Origin: CAYQEC01 sp964569015
Lineage (GTDB): Bacteria; Actinomycetota; Acidimicrobiia; Spongiisociales; UBA5794
Length of the DNA stretch: 14,749 nt
Direction: 5' to 3'
Assembly: GCA_964569015.1 (NCBI GenBank)
Contig: CAZMSN010000045.1
Location: 1 to 14,749, forward strand
Positions 1 to 6,344 of this stretch are shown here, piece after piece. The notes beneath the pieces were generated by a model that saw only the letters and a program-made list of their open reading frames with translations, made no database searches and was not told where the DNA came from. The first letter of the stretch is position 1; each line of letters starts with the position of its first letter. Position numbers and translations under genes: made by a program.

Positions 1-226
1 CGCCGAGCAGCCAGATCGGCCCGACGCGCCACGAGAGATGGCCGCTCGAGAAGGTCGAGATGGCATAGCCGGCGCCGAAGGCGAACACCAGCAACCCGAG
101 GTTGCCGATCGGCCTCCCGAGGTCGTCGGCCACCGATGGCCACGCCACCCCCATCGCCTGCATCGGCATCCCGAGGGCGATGAACGACAGCACCGTGAGA
201 ACGAGGAATCTGCGCCCCGGTGGCAT
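1..226 (-). CDS. MFS transporter, N-terminal fragment (cut by window edge)
   Basis: Translating the minus strand from the ATG at 226 gives an open frame to the window edge, about 75 residues, starting MPPGRRFLVLTVLSFIALGM. It shows one hydrophobic helix (about residues 8-24), a short polar loop (AWPSVADDLGRPIG) and a second helix (about 38-55). The stretch A-x-P-x-[IV]-x-x-x-L-x-x-x-x-x-x-L-G-x-L-x-x-x-x-x-x-G is the usual TM1-TM2 layout of major facilitator superfamily permeases, which move small solutes by H+ coupling. A GTG codon directly precedes the ATG, so the start may be 229. It lies 16 bases after the stop of the upstream membrane protein gene on the same strand, so the two are probably co-transcribed. 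There is little Shine-Dalgarno signal. The substrate cannot be told, and most of the protein lies outside the window. Confidence 0.7.
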   Translation of the reverse strand, partial: MPPGRRFLVLTVLSFIALGMPMQAMGVAWPSVADDLGRPIGNLGLLVFAFGAGYAISTFSSGHLSWRVGPIWLLG

Positions 227-242
227 CACGGCAGCCTATCGG

Positions 243-929
243 TCAGTCAGCCGTACCTGCGCGATCCTCATCGCCCTCGGGCGGTTCGATCGGCAGCGGC
301 TCGTCGGGAAGCTCGACCTCCGCCACTTCGCTGCCCTCTTCGGCCTTCCTGGCACGCTGGCGCCTCCGCACCTTCCGCAGGAATCGGCAAGCCAGGGTGA
401 GCAAGGTTGCCAGGAAATAGAGGCCGACAAAGACCAGCATCACGTACTTGGCGAGTGCCAGTCGGGTGATCACGGAAGCGTCATTTGCTGAGATGGCTTG
501 CGGACCTGCGGTGAGCAGAGAGTCGTCGGAGATCAGGCGCAGGATGTTGTGGTTCTCGAAGAGGTCGAGGATCCCAGCGGCGCCGACGATCATGAGGAAC
601 GCTCCACCGACTTGCCGCATGTCCGCACCCACCGCGAACTGTCGACGAGCCAATTCGATCGAGACGACCAGCAGAGCCACATAGAGCGGGATGAGCAGCC
701 AGGTGTCGATGGTGAGCGATTGGCGTAGCGGCTCGAAACCGCCCTTGTCAGCGAGCTTCGCGAAGACGATGGCGAGCTGCCCCGGCGTTCCGGCGAGCTG
801 AACGTCGGTCTGCCCCGGGTTGGAGCACTCGGCGTTCGCCCAGACTCCCATCGCCCCTGTGAGGATGAGTAGCACCCACCATACGACCGCGAGTTGGTGT
901 CGTTTCAGGAACTCGCCCAGCTTGTTCAC
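243..929 (-). CDS. Four-helix integral membrane protein of unknown function
   Basis: A 228-residue protein with a GTG start; the next Met in frame is inside TM1, and a GGGGGTGA Shine-Dalgarno-like run sits just upstream. Four hydrophobic helices are visible at about residues 13-31, 75-93, 107-123 and 155-180. The loop between TM1 and TM2 (about 32-74) contains one Cys (C35). An acidic pair in LDLFEN (121-126) closes TM3, a pattern I have seen in unnamed bacterial membrane proteins. After TM4 comes a strongly basic stretch (RFLRKVRRRQRARK), then an acidic, Pro/Glu-rich cytoplasmic tail of about 35 residues. The positive-inside rule places both termini in the cytoplasm. It sits 16 bases upstream of the MFS gene on the same strand, so it may be its partner. 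I do not recognise a named family and assign no function. Confidence 0.75.
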   Translation of the reverse strand: MNKLGEFLKRHQLAVVWWVLLILTGAMGVWANAECSNPGQTDVQLAGTPGQLAIVFAKLADKGGFEPLRQSLTIDTWLLIPLYVALLVVSIELARRQFAVGADMRQVGGAFLMIVGAAGILDLFENHNILRLISDDSLLTAGPQAISANDASVITRLALAKYVMLVFVGLYFLATLLTLACRFLRKVRRRQRARKAEEGSEVAEVELPDEPLPIEPPEGDEDRAGTAD

Positions 930-953
930 GTCACCCCCGAGTGTTCTGACCGC

Positions 954-959
954 ACGCTA
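954..959 (-). promoter_or_regulatory. Possible -10 box for the membrane protein/MFS genes
   Basis: TAGCGT on the minus strand fits the actinobacterial TAnnnT -10 pattern and lies 24 bases before the GTG at 929. The same hexamer appears before the M15 peptidase gene (8341-8346). No convincing -35 is seen, so this is tentative. Confidence 0.25.
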
Positions 960-1002
960 GTCCATCGCACTGCGCCTCTGTGTTCCTGCCGATCTCCGGC
1001 TC

Positions 1003-1695
<693 letters not shown>

Positions 1696-1721
1696 GGCAT
1701 GGGCTCCTTCGTGTCATAGGG

Positions 1722-2861
1722 CTACTCGTACCGCAGGGATTCCACCGGGAGGATACGGCCGATCTTGATCGCCGGCAGCACCCCGGAGAGGACCGTGAGC
1801 ACCACGGCCAGCGGCATGTAGGTGAGGATGTGACGCAGATCGAAGATGTTCTCCGTCAGAGCGAACTGCATGACGACTCCCGAGACGACGCCGCCGATCA
1901 CGCTCCCGACGGCGCTCAGCAGGAAGATCTCCCACAGCACCGAGCGGATGATCGTGCCGTTGGAGGCACCGATGGCCCGCAGCACGCCGATCTCTCGGGT
2001 GCGCTCCTTGACGGTGATCAACATCACGGTCATGAGCAGCAGCGAGGCACACACGATCACCACCACCGCGATGGAGTTGACCAAGTCCTCGAAGGTGCTG
2101 ATGCCTTCCTCGACGGTCCGGCGGGTGTCGGTACTGTCGATGACGAACAGGTTCGGGAAGCTCGCTGCCAGCACCCGACGCAACTCGGTGTCGTCACCGG
2201 TCGGGGTGACGATGACCGACGACACGAAGCCCGATTTCCCGAGTAGCCCCTGCGCATCGCCGAGCGGCATGATCACCGCGCTGTCCACGACGAGGTCGTC
2301 GCACGGCGTGAGGATTCCCGCCACCGTGAAGGGCTGATCCAGCACGGTGAGGCGGCCACCCATGGTGGCGTCGAGGGCCTCAGCGGCGTGCGATCCGAGG
2401 ATCACGGAGTCGGTGACGCCGGCCTCACTGACGGCGGCGGTCCCCGCCACGGCATCCACACGGCCGGTGGCGCTGGCGATAAAGGCCTCCTCGTGCCCGG
2501 CTTCGACACCCACGAGCATCACGTCCGGCGGCTGATTGGGAAACGGGGGCGGCTCCAGCTCGAAGTAGACGATCTTGCCGGAGCGCCCCGCAATGGCATC
2601 GCCGGAGACCGCCTCGAGCACGGCATCGGCGTCGGTCTCCGTCAGGTCGACGCCGTCGGCCGGGTAGGCGTCGCCCGCCATCAACGGCTGAATGTTGAGC
2701 TTGCCGGCCCCGGCCGAGGCGTGGGCGTCCATCGTGCGGTCCTGGGATGCCACGATCCCCGTGATCACGATGACGAGCGTGATCATCACGGCGACCCCGA
2801 TCACGGTGAGCACGCTGCGGGCCCGCCGGTTCAGGATGCTCTGGATCGCATAGTCCACCAT
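1722..2861 (-). CDS. FtsX/MacB-like ABC transporter permease
   Basis: With the start chosen here the protein has 379 residues. TM1 lies at about 17-37 (LTVIGVAVMITLVIVITGIV). An extracytoplasmic domain (about 38-260) resembles the MacB periplasmic core. Three C-terminal helices (about 262-284, 310-335, 345-365) form the FtsX domain, with the hallmark E-R-T-R-E-I-G-V-L-R-A-I-G-A-S between TM2 and TM3 and a C-terminal P-x-E-S-L-R-Y-E. This is the usual layout for permeases paired with LolD-type ATPases, here encoded just downstream. Start choice: AAGGAGG (minus strand, 2871-2877) abuts an ATG at 2870 and stands nine bases from the in-frame ATG at 2861. The latter has proper spacing and is preferred. 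Longer forms starting at 3005 would run through the promoter/operator and are unlikely. Expression is probably repressed by the TetR protein encoded upstream. Confidence 0.9.
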   Translation of the reverse strand: MVDYAIQSILNRRARSVLTVIGVAVMITLVIVITGIVASQDRTMDAHASAGAGKLNIQPLMAGDAYPADGVDLTETDADAVLEAVSGDAIAGRSGKIVYFELEPPPFPNQPPDVMLVGVEAGHEEAFIASATGRVDAVAGTAAVSEAGVTDSVILGSHAAEALDATMGGRLTVLDQPFTVAGILTPCDDLVVDSAVIMPLGDAQGLLGKSGFVSSVIVTPTGDDTELRRVLAASFPNLFVIDSTDTRRTVEEGISTFEDLVNSIAVVVIVCASLLLMTVMLITVKERTREIGVLRAIGASNGTIIRSVLWEIFLLSAVGSVIGGVVSGVVMQFALTENIFDLRHILTYMPLAVVLTVLSGVLPAIKIGRILPVESLRYE

Positions 2862-2870
2862 GTTGTTCAT

Positions 2871-2877
2871 CCTCCTT
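2871..2877 (-). promoter_or_regulatory. Strong ribosome-binding site of the FtsX-like permease
   Basis: AAGGAGG on the minus strand, a near-full anti-Shine-Dalgarno match. It touches the ATG at 2870, too close to serve it, and is nine bases from the ATG at 2861, so it argues for the latter start. Confidence 0.75.
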
Positions 2878-2883
2878 CTACTA

Positions 2884-2911
2884 GAAACGGATAGGGTTTC
2901 GGGTTTCCACA
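2884..2911 (+). promoter_or_regulatory. Operator-like repeat in front of the permease gene
   Basis: The plus strand reads GAAAC-N7-GTTTC (2884-2900), an interrupted palindrome, followed after one base by GGTTTCCACA (2902-2911). A second copy lies inverted before tetR (3487-3514) with 22 of 28 bases identical. The palindrome cores alone, compared on the plus strand, agree at 15 of 17 bases (GAAACG-s-ATA-s-GGTTTC, s = C or G). The site covers the -10 and spacer of the inferred permease promoter. It is inferred to be bound by the TetR protein encoded at 2932-3474. Confidence 0.7.
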
Positions 2912-2917
2912 TGTCAA
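2888..2917 (-). promoter_or_regulatory. Internal promoter for the permease-ATPase genes
   Basis: On the minus strand a consensus -35 TTGACA (2912-2917) is followed after 17-18 bases by CTATCC or TATCCG (2888-2894), a weak -10. The predicted transcript starts just upstream of the permease ribosome-binding site. The promoter overlaps the operator-like repeat almost completely, as expected for repression. Confidence 0.5.
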
Positions 2918-2938
2918 AAAAAGAGAGGCCCTCAGGCC
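2916..2938 (-). terminator. Short intrinsic terminator-like hairpin at the tetR stop codon
   Basis: The minus strand reads GGCC-TGAG-GGCC (2927-2938), a four-base-pair stem whose loop contains the tetR stop codon. It is followed by TCTC and a run of seven T (2916-2922). The stem is short but the T-run is long for such GC-rich DNA. The last two T bases are also the first two of the TTGACA -35 of the next promoter. Confidence 0.4.
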
Positions 2939-3474
2939 AGCAGCTTGCACACCGCCTCGACGGTCTCGTCCTCCACGGGGAGCCCGGGATCGGCCGAGAC
3001 GGCACGCATGCTCTCGGAGATGACCCCGTTGATGAATCGCACGGTCATGGTCACGTTCAGGTCGGCGAGCTCGCCGCTCTCGACGCCCTCGACGAGCAGG
3101 GCGGCGACGAGCTCGTTGAAGGCGTCCTTGAACGCCAGCTCGGCGATCTCGAACTTGTAGCGGAACTCGAAAGCGTCGTTCTGCTTCAGCCACTTGCGGG
3201 TCTCGGCGAAGATCATGCGGATCAACCGATCGATCTTCTCCCGGATGGAGGCACAGTCCTCCAGCTTGTGTTTCATCGACGTCAAGTAGCGGCGCGCCAC
3301 CCGGCTCACGACGAAGTAGAAGATCTCCTCCTTGGTGTTGAAGTGCTGGTAGATCGTCTTCTTGCTGATCTTCAGATCGCGAGCGATGTCGTCGACCGTG
3401 ACCTTCTTGAAGCCGAAGTGCTCGAAGTGCTTCTCGAAGACGTCTGCGATCTCTTCCCTGCGGTCGGTGCCCAT
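2932..3474 (-). CDS. TetR/AcrR family transcriptional regulator
   Basis: A 180-residue one-domain regulator. The N-terminal helix-turn-helix (about residues 25-45: V-T-V-D-D-I-A-R-D-L-K-I-S-K-K-T-I-Y-Q-H-F) followed by a K-E-E-I-F motif is the TetR signature. The rest is the helical ligand-binding and dimer domain, with no recognisable ligand motif. GAGG six bases before the ATG supports the start. It lies immediately upstream of the FtsX-like permease and ATPase on the same strand, and near-identical operator-like sites occur before its own start and before the permease. It therefore probably represses itself and the transporter, with a ligand (perhaps a transported compound or lipid) releasing it. 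The nearest divergent gene, an aldo/keto reductase, could also be controlled, but no copy of the site lies near its start. Confidence 0.93.
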   Translation of the reverse strand: MGTDRREEIADVFEKHFEHFGFKKVTVDDIARDLKISKKTIYQHFNTKEEIFYFVVSRVARRYLTSMKHKLEDCASIREKIDRLIRMIFAETRKWLKQNDAFEFRYKFEIAELAFKDAFNELVAALLVEGVESGELADLNVTMTVRFINGVISESMRAVSADPGLPVEDETVEAVCKLLA

Positions 3475-3486
3475 TTCGATCCTCGG

Positions 3487-3514
3487 TGTGGAAACCAGAA
3501 ACGCATACGGTTTC
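3487..3514 (-). promoter_or_regulatory. Operator-like repeat in front of tetR
   Basis: Read on the minus strand: GAAAC-N7-GTTTC (3514-3498), one base, then GGTTTCCACA (3496-3487). It is the inverted second copy of the site at 2884-2911. It begins one base downstream of the tetR -10 box, so it would cover the transcription start. It is inferred to be an autoregulatory TetR site. Confidence 0.7.
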
Positions 3515-3515
3515 C

Positions 3516-3544
3516 TTTCTACCGCGGTTCCCGGCTCCTGTCAA
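3516..3544 (-). promoter_or_regulatory. tetR promoter (TTGACA-17-TAGAAA)
   Basis: On the minus strand a perfect -35 TTGACA (3539-3544), a 17-base spacer and -10 TAGAAA (3516-3521). This is the strongest sigma-70-type promoter seen in the window. It would give a 5' leader of about 35 bases starting inside the operator-like repeat. Confidence 0.7.
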
Positions 3545-3608
3545 CCCCGCTCTTCCCGCCCGATCGCTCATCCGGTCCCTCGCCATCGCGTCCTCTCATG
3601 CTTCTCGC

Positions 3609-3637
3609 TTGAGGTTGGCCGAGCCCACGGCCAACAT
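3609..3637 (+). promoter_or_regulatory. Inverted repeat, possible promoter/operator of the aldo/keto reductase gene
   Basis: GTTGGCCG (3614-3621) and CGGCCAAC (3628-3635) form a perfect 8-bp inverted repeat with a 6-base centre, about 30 bases before the reductase start. It is not followed by T residues, so it is not a typical terminator. TTGAGG (3609-3614) and CAACAT (3632-3637), 17 bases apart, could be weak -35/-10 boxes with the repeat lying in the spacer. The repeat is seen directly; the promoter reading is a guess. Confidence 0.4.
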
Positions 3638-3666
3638 GGCGGGTCCGCCCCTGAAAGGCCCTCACC

Positions 3667-4626
3667 ATGGAGATGCAGTACCGCAGCCTCGGACGATCGG
3701 GCATCAAACTCAGCGTGTTCTCCCTCGGCTCATGGCTCACGTTCGGCGAGCAGCAGGCTGCCGAACAGAGCCTCGCCTGCATGCAGGCGGCCCACGAGGC
3801 CGGCGTCAACTTCTTCGACAACGCCGAGGGCTACGCCGGCGGCGAATCGGAGCGAGTCATGGGAGAGGCCCTGCGCCAGCTCGGCTGGCCCCGCCACTCC
3901 TATCTGGTGTCCACCAAGTACTACTGGGGCCTGTACGACACCCCCAACACCCACTGGACCCTCAATCGAAAGTACCTCATGGGGGCCATCGACGAGTCGC
4001 TGGAACGGCTCGGCCTGGATCATGTCGACCTCGTCTACTGCCACCGGGCCGATCCCGAGACGCCCATCGAGGAGACGGTGTGGGCGATGTCCGACATCGT
4101 GGCCTCGGGCAAGGCCCTCTACTGGGGCACCTCGGAATGGAAGTCGGACGAGATCCGGGCCGCTTGGGAGATCGCCGAACGCCACCACCTACGCAAGCCG
4201 GTCGTCGAACAATCCAAGTACAACCTGTTCCACCGCGACCGCGTCGAAGAGGAGTACTCCCGGCTCTACGAGGACATCGGGCTCGGCCTCACCACCTTCA
4301 GCCCCCTGGCGGCGGGCCTGCTCACCGGCAAGTACCTCGACGGGATCCCCGACGGCGCCAGGGGCGAATCGGTGCCCTGGCTCCGCGAGCGACTGACCAA
4401 CGAGGAGGCCAATGCCAAGGTGCGTGAGCTGAAGGCGATCGCCGACGAGATGGGCTGCACCCTCGCCCAACTCTCACTGGCATGGGTCGCGTCGAATCCC
4501 CATGTCAGCTCGGTGATCACGGGCGCCAGCCGCCCCGAGCAGGTGGTCGAGAACATGGAGGCGCTCGAGGTGCTCGCCGCCCTCACACCCGAGATCACCG
4601 GGCGCATCGAGGCGATCTTCGCCTGA
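3667..4626 (+). CDS. Aldo/keto reductase
   Basis: A 319-residue (beta/alpha)8-barrel NADPH-dependent oxidoreductase, about the usual family length. The start MEMQYRSLGRSGIKLSVFSLG is the canonical AKR N-terminus. The catalytic tetrad is intact: Asp51 in NFFDNAEGY, Tyr56, Lys84 in STKYYWG and His126 in VYCHRADP. The C-terminal V-I-T-G-A-S-R-P-E-Q-V-V-E-N is the cofactor-phosphate-binding loop. The Y-W-G-x-Y-D-T-P-N insertion after Lys84 and the G-E-S-E-R-x-M-G motif place it near the potassium-channel-beta-subunit/YghZ-like group (AKR6/AKR14). Substrates are probably aldehydes or ketones, but which ones is unclear. AAAGG eight bases upstream supports the ATG at 3667; an in-frame ATG two codons later is the alternative. 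It is divergent from tetR, 192 bases away, and appears to have its own promoter. Confidence 0.92.
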   Translation: MEMQYRSLGRSGIKLSVFSLGSWLTFGEQQAAEQSLACMQAAHEAGVNFFDNAEGYAGGESERVMGEALRQLGWPRHSYLVSTKYYWGLYDTPNTHWTLNRKYLMGAIDESLERLGLDHVDLVYCHRADPETPIEETVWAMSDIVASGKALYWGTSEWKSDEIRAAWEIAERHHLRKPVVEQSKYNLFHRDRVEEEYSRLYEDIGLGLTTFSPLAAGLLTGKYLDGIPDGARGESVPWLRERLTNEEANAKVRELKAIADEMGCTLAQLSLAWVASNPHVSSVITGASRPEQVVENMEALEVLAALTPEITGRIEAIFA

Positions 4627-4681
4627 CGCCAACCCGATGTCGTGCTTTCGGGGAACCTGCGAAGACGGGCCTGGCGGCTCA

Positions 4682-4710
4682 TTGTCGACATGGCGGCCGG
4701 CTGATACGGT
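4682..4710 (+). promoter_or_regulatory. Possible promoter of the three-repeat secreted protein gene
   Basis: TTGTCG (4682-4687), a 17-base spacer and TACGGT (4705-4710). The same TACGGT -10 appears in the better-supported Xre promoter at 9116-9144. It lies 40 bases before the ATG. Confidence 0.35.
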
Positions 4711-4750
4711 CGATGGCGACACCGGTTGCGAGCAGTGGGAGGGATCTCGT

Positions 4751-6073
4751 ATGCGTCGCCTGATGATTGGGTTGATGGGTTTGGTGTTGGTGGTTGGTCT
4801 GGCACCGGTCGAGTCGGAGGCGCAGACGGCGCCGGCGGTGTTCGACGATGTTCCCACGACGGATCAGTTCGCTACCGCCATCGCCTGGTTGGCGGGAGAG
4901 GGCATCACCAAGGGCTGCAACCCGCCGGCAAATTCGCGGTTCTGTCCCGACGACTATGTGACCCGCGGCGAAATGGCCGCCTTCCTGGTACGGGCCTTCG
5001 ACTATACGGATCGGGGTGACATCGATTTCGTCGACGACGACGATTCGATCTTCGAAGCCGATATCGAGAAGCTCGCCACCGCCGGGGTCACCAAGGGCTG
5101 CAACCCGCCCGACAACACCATGTTCTGCCCCGACCGGTACGTGACCCGCGGCCAGATGGCCGCCTTCCTGGCCCGCGCCTTCGCATACGCCGACCGCGGC
5201 GACACTGATTTCGTCGACGACGACGACTCCGAATTCGAGATCGACATCGAGAAGCTCGCCACTGCCGGGGTCACCTACGGCTGCAACCCGCCCGCCAACG
5301 ATCGGTTCTGCCCCGGCGACTACGTCACCCGCGAACAAATGGCCGCCTTCCTGCACCGCGCCTTCGGATCCCCACCGCCCACCATCATCCCCGCGGTGGA
5401 GGGCCGGATCGCCGACCACACCTTCGTCGACGCATACGGAACGATCCCGACGGACGTGGTGGCCGAGGTGGCGAATCTCCACATCTACTACGGCCACACC
5501 TCGCACGGGAGCCAGCTCGTCACCGGGGTCAGCATCATGCCGGCAGCCTGGCACCTGGACAACCTCGTCGAAACCTCACCCGATCTGGGGTACGACGTGT
5601 GGTATCCCCAGACCGACGACTGGTTGGCGGATCACCCGGAGACCGAGGTCGTGATCTGGTCATGGTGTGGGCAGCAGTCGAGCAACTCCGTCGCGGATGT
5701 GGAGGAGTACCTGGGCGAGATGGCGGCGCTCGAAGTGAAGTACCCCGACGTGCAGTTCATCTACATGACGGGACACCTGCGAGGCGCCTATGACCAGTAC
5801 CTCTATGGGGATGCAGAGAACCAGGTGCTGCAGCGCAACAACCAGATGGTGCGGGACTATGCCGAGCTGCACAGCAAGTGGCTGTTCGATTTCGCCGACA
5901 TCGAGTCGTACCTGGACGGCAGCGAGGAGCAGTGCGTGTACCATGGCATGCCGAACGAGTGCGTGTGGCCCAACGACGCCACGGGATGCGCCCACTCCCG
6001 CATGGGCAACTGTGAGCGCAAAGGCGAGGCCTGGTACACCCTGCTCGCTCGCATGACCGGCTGGGAGGGCTGA
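4751..6073 (+). CDS. Secreted protein: three SLH-like repeats plus C-terminal domain of unknown function
   Basis: The start at 4751 follows GGGAGGG by seven bases and gives a 440-residue protein. Residues 1-24 are a signal peptide (basic MRR, hydrophobic core, probable cleavage after SEA). Residues 31-92, 93-153 and 154-205 are three SLH-like repeats of about 61 residues. Each has an acidic F-[DV]-D-[DV] start, L-A-x-x-G-[IV]-T, C-x8-C within GCNPP...FCP, and V-T-R-x-x-M-A-A-F-L. Such repeats usually anchor proteins to the cell envelope. Residues 213-440 form a separate domain with G-H-T-S-H-G-S-Q (248-255), W-S-W-C-G-Q (303-308), Y-M-T-G-H-L (338-343), F-D-F-A-D-I-E-S-Y (379-387) and a Cys-rich end (C395, C404, C413, C421) holding C-A-H-S-R. 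I recall similar domains in uncharacterised secreted bacterial proteins, possibly SGNH-hydrolase-like, but activity is unproven. It appears to be a single-gene unit. Confidence 0.85.
   Translation: MRRLMIGLMGLVLVVGLAPVESEAQTAPAVFDDVPTTDQFATAIAWLAGEGITKGCNPPANSRFCPDDYVTRGEMAAFLVRAFDYTDRGDIDFVDDDDSIFEADIEKLATAGVTKGCNPPDNTMFCPDRYVTRGQMAAFLARAFAYADRGDTDFVDDDDSEFEIDIEKLATAGVTYGCNPPANDRFCPGDYVTREQMAAFLHRAFGSPPPTIIPAVEGRIADHTFVDAYGTIPTDVVAEVANLHIYYGHTSHGSQLVTGVSIMPAAWHLDNLVETSPDLGYDVWYPQTDDWLADHPETEVVIWSWCGQQSSNSVADVEEYLGEMAALEVKYPDVQFIYMTGHLRGAYDQYLYGDAENQVLQRNNQMVRDYAELHSKWLFDFADIESYLDGSEEQCVYHGMPNECVWPNDATGCAHSRMGNCERKGEAWYTLLARMTGWEG
4841..5365 (+). repeat. Three tandem coding repeats (SLH-like), about 183 bp each
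   Basis: Units at about 4841-5026, 5027-5209 and 5210-5365. Units 2 and 3 are near-identical at DNA level over stretches such as GAGAAGCTCGCCAC and GCCGGGGTCACC, which suggests recent internal duplication or gene conversion. Unit 1 is more diverged. Confidence 0.8.
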
Positions 6074-6115
6074 GAACTCCCGAGTCCCACACGCCGAGCC
6101 ACGCGAGCCGTCCCC

Positions 6116-6152
6116 CTTCGCGTCCCCCCCTTCCCCCGGGGGGGACGCGAAG
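6116..6152. terminator. Strong 15-bp GC hairpin between convergent genes
   Basis: CTTCGCGT followed by seven C (6116-6130), a loop of TTCCCCC, then seven G followed by ACGCGAAG (6138-6152) form a perfect 15-bp stem. It has no T-run, which is common in high-GC actinobacteria. Its place 42 bases after the secreted-protein stop, in a convergent gap, suggests termination for the plus strand and possibly for both directions. Confidence 0.65.
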
Positions 6153-6271
6153 TCATTGTGAGGCCCCTCTTCTCACCCCCTTGGATCAGAGGAGCCCGGC
6201 GAGATGCCGCCGCTCGTGGCGTTCGAGCCGAGGGGGTACCGAAGAAAGGCCACCATTGCAGCACCATCCCC

Positions 6272-6304
6272 GGATCGGTCGCCTCCGGCGATCCTCACCG
6301 ATCC
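6272..6304 (-). terminator. Compound hairpin downstream of the amidase gene
   Basis: GGATCGGT (6272-6279) pairs with ACCGATCC (6297-6304). Inside, CGCC (6280-6283) pairs with GGCG (6287-6290) around a TCC loop, leaving ATCCTC (6291-6296) as a bulge. It lies about 40 bases past the amidase stop and is a candidate T-less terminator. Confidence 0.4.
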
Positions 6305-6344
6305 GCCCTGAAGAGGGAAGGTGAGCAGAAGGCCCAGCCGATTC

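Larger units (their letters stand above)
6074..6344. other. Convergent intergenic region, no gene seen
   Basis: 271 bases between two convergent genes. It contains three inverted-repeat structures: a 15-bp stem at 6116-6152, a compound stem at 6272-6304, and a small CCCT-GAAG-AGGG hairpin at 6306-6317. No start with a credible ribosome-binding site or recognisable protein was found on either strand. Confidence 0.6.

Noticed and set aside
2860..3612. Long open frames on both strands through the tetR gene and upstream of the permease
   Set aside because: They are shadows of the TetR frame or run through the promoter/operator. The TetR translation has a clear domain and ribosome-binding site; the others show no family similarity and have GC-driven composition.
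4679..5554. 291-codon minus-strand frame opposite the SLH-like repeats
   Set aside because: It mirrors the repeat periodicity of the plus-strand gene (G-D-P-G-G-G-E-L-L-D recurring). It is an antisense shadow with no credible start signal.
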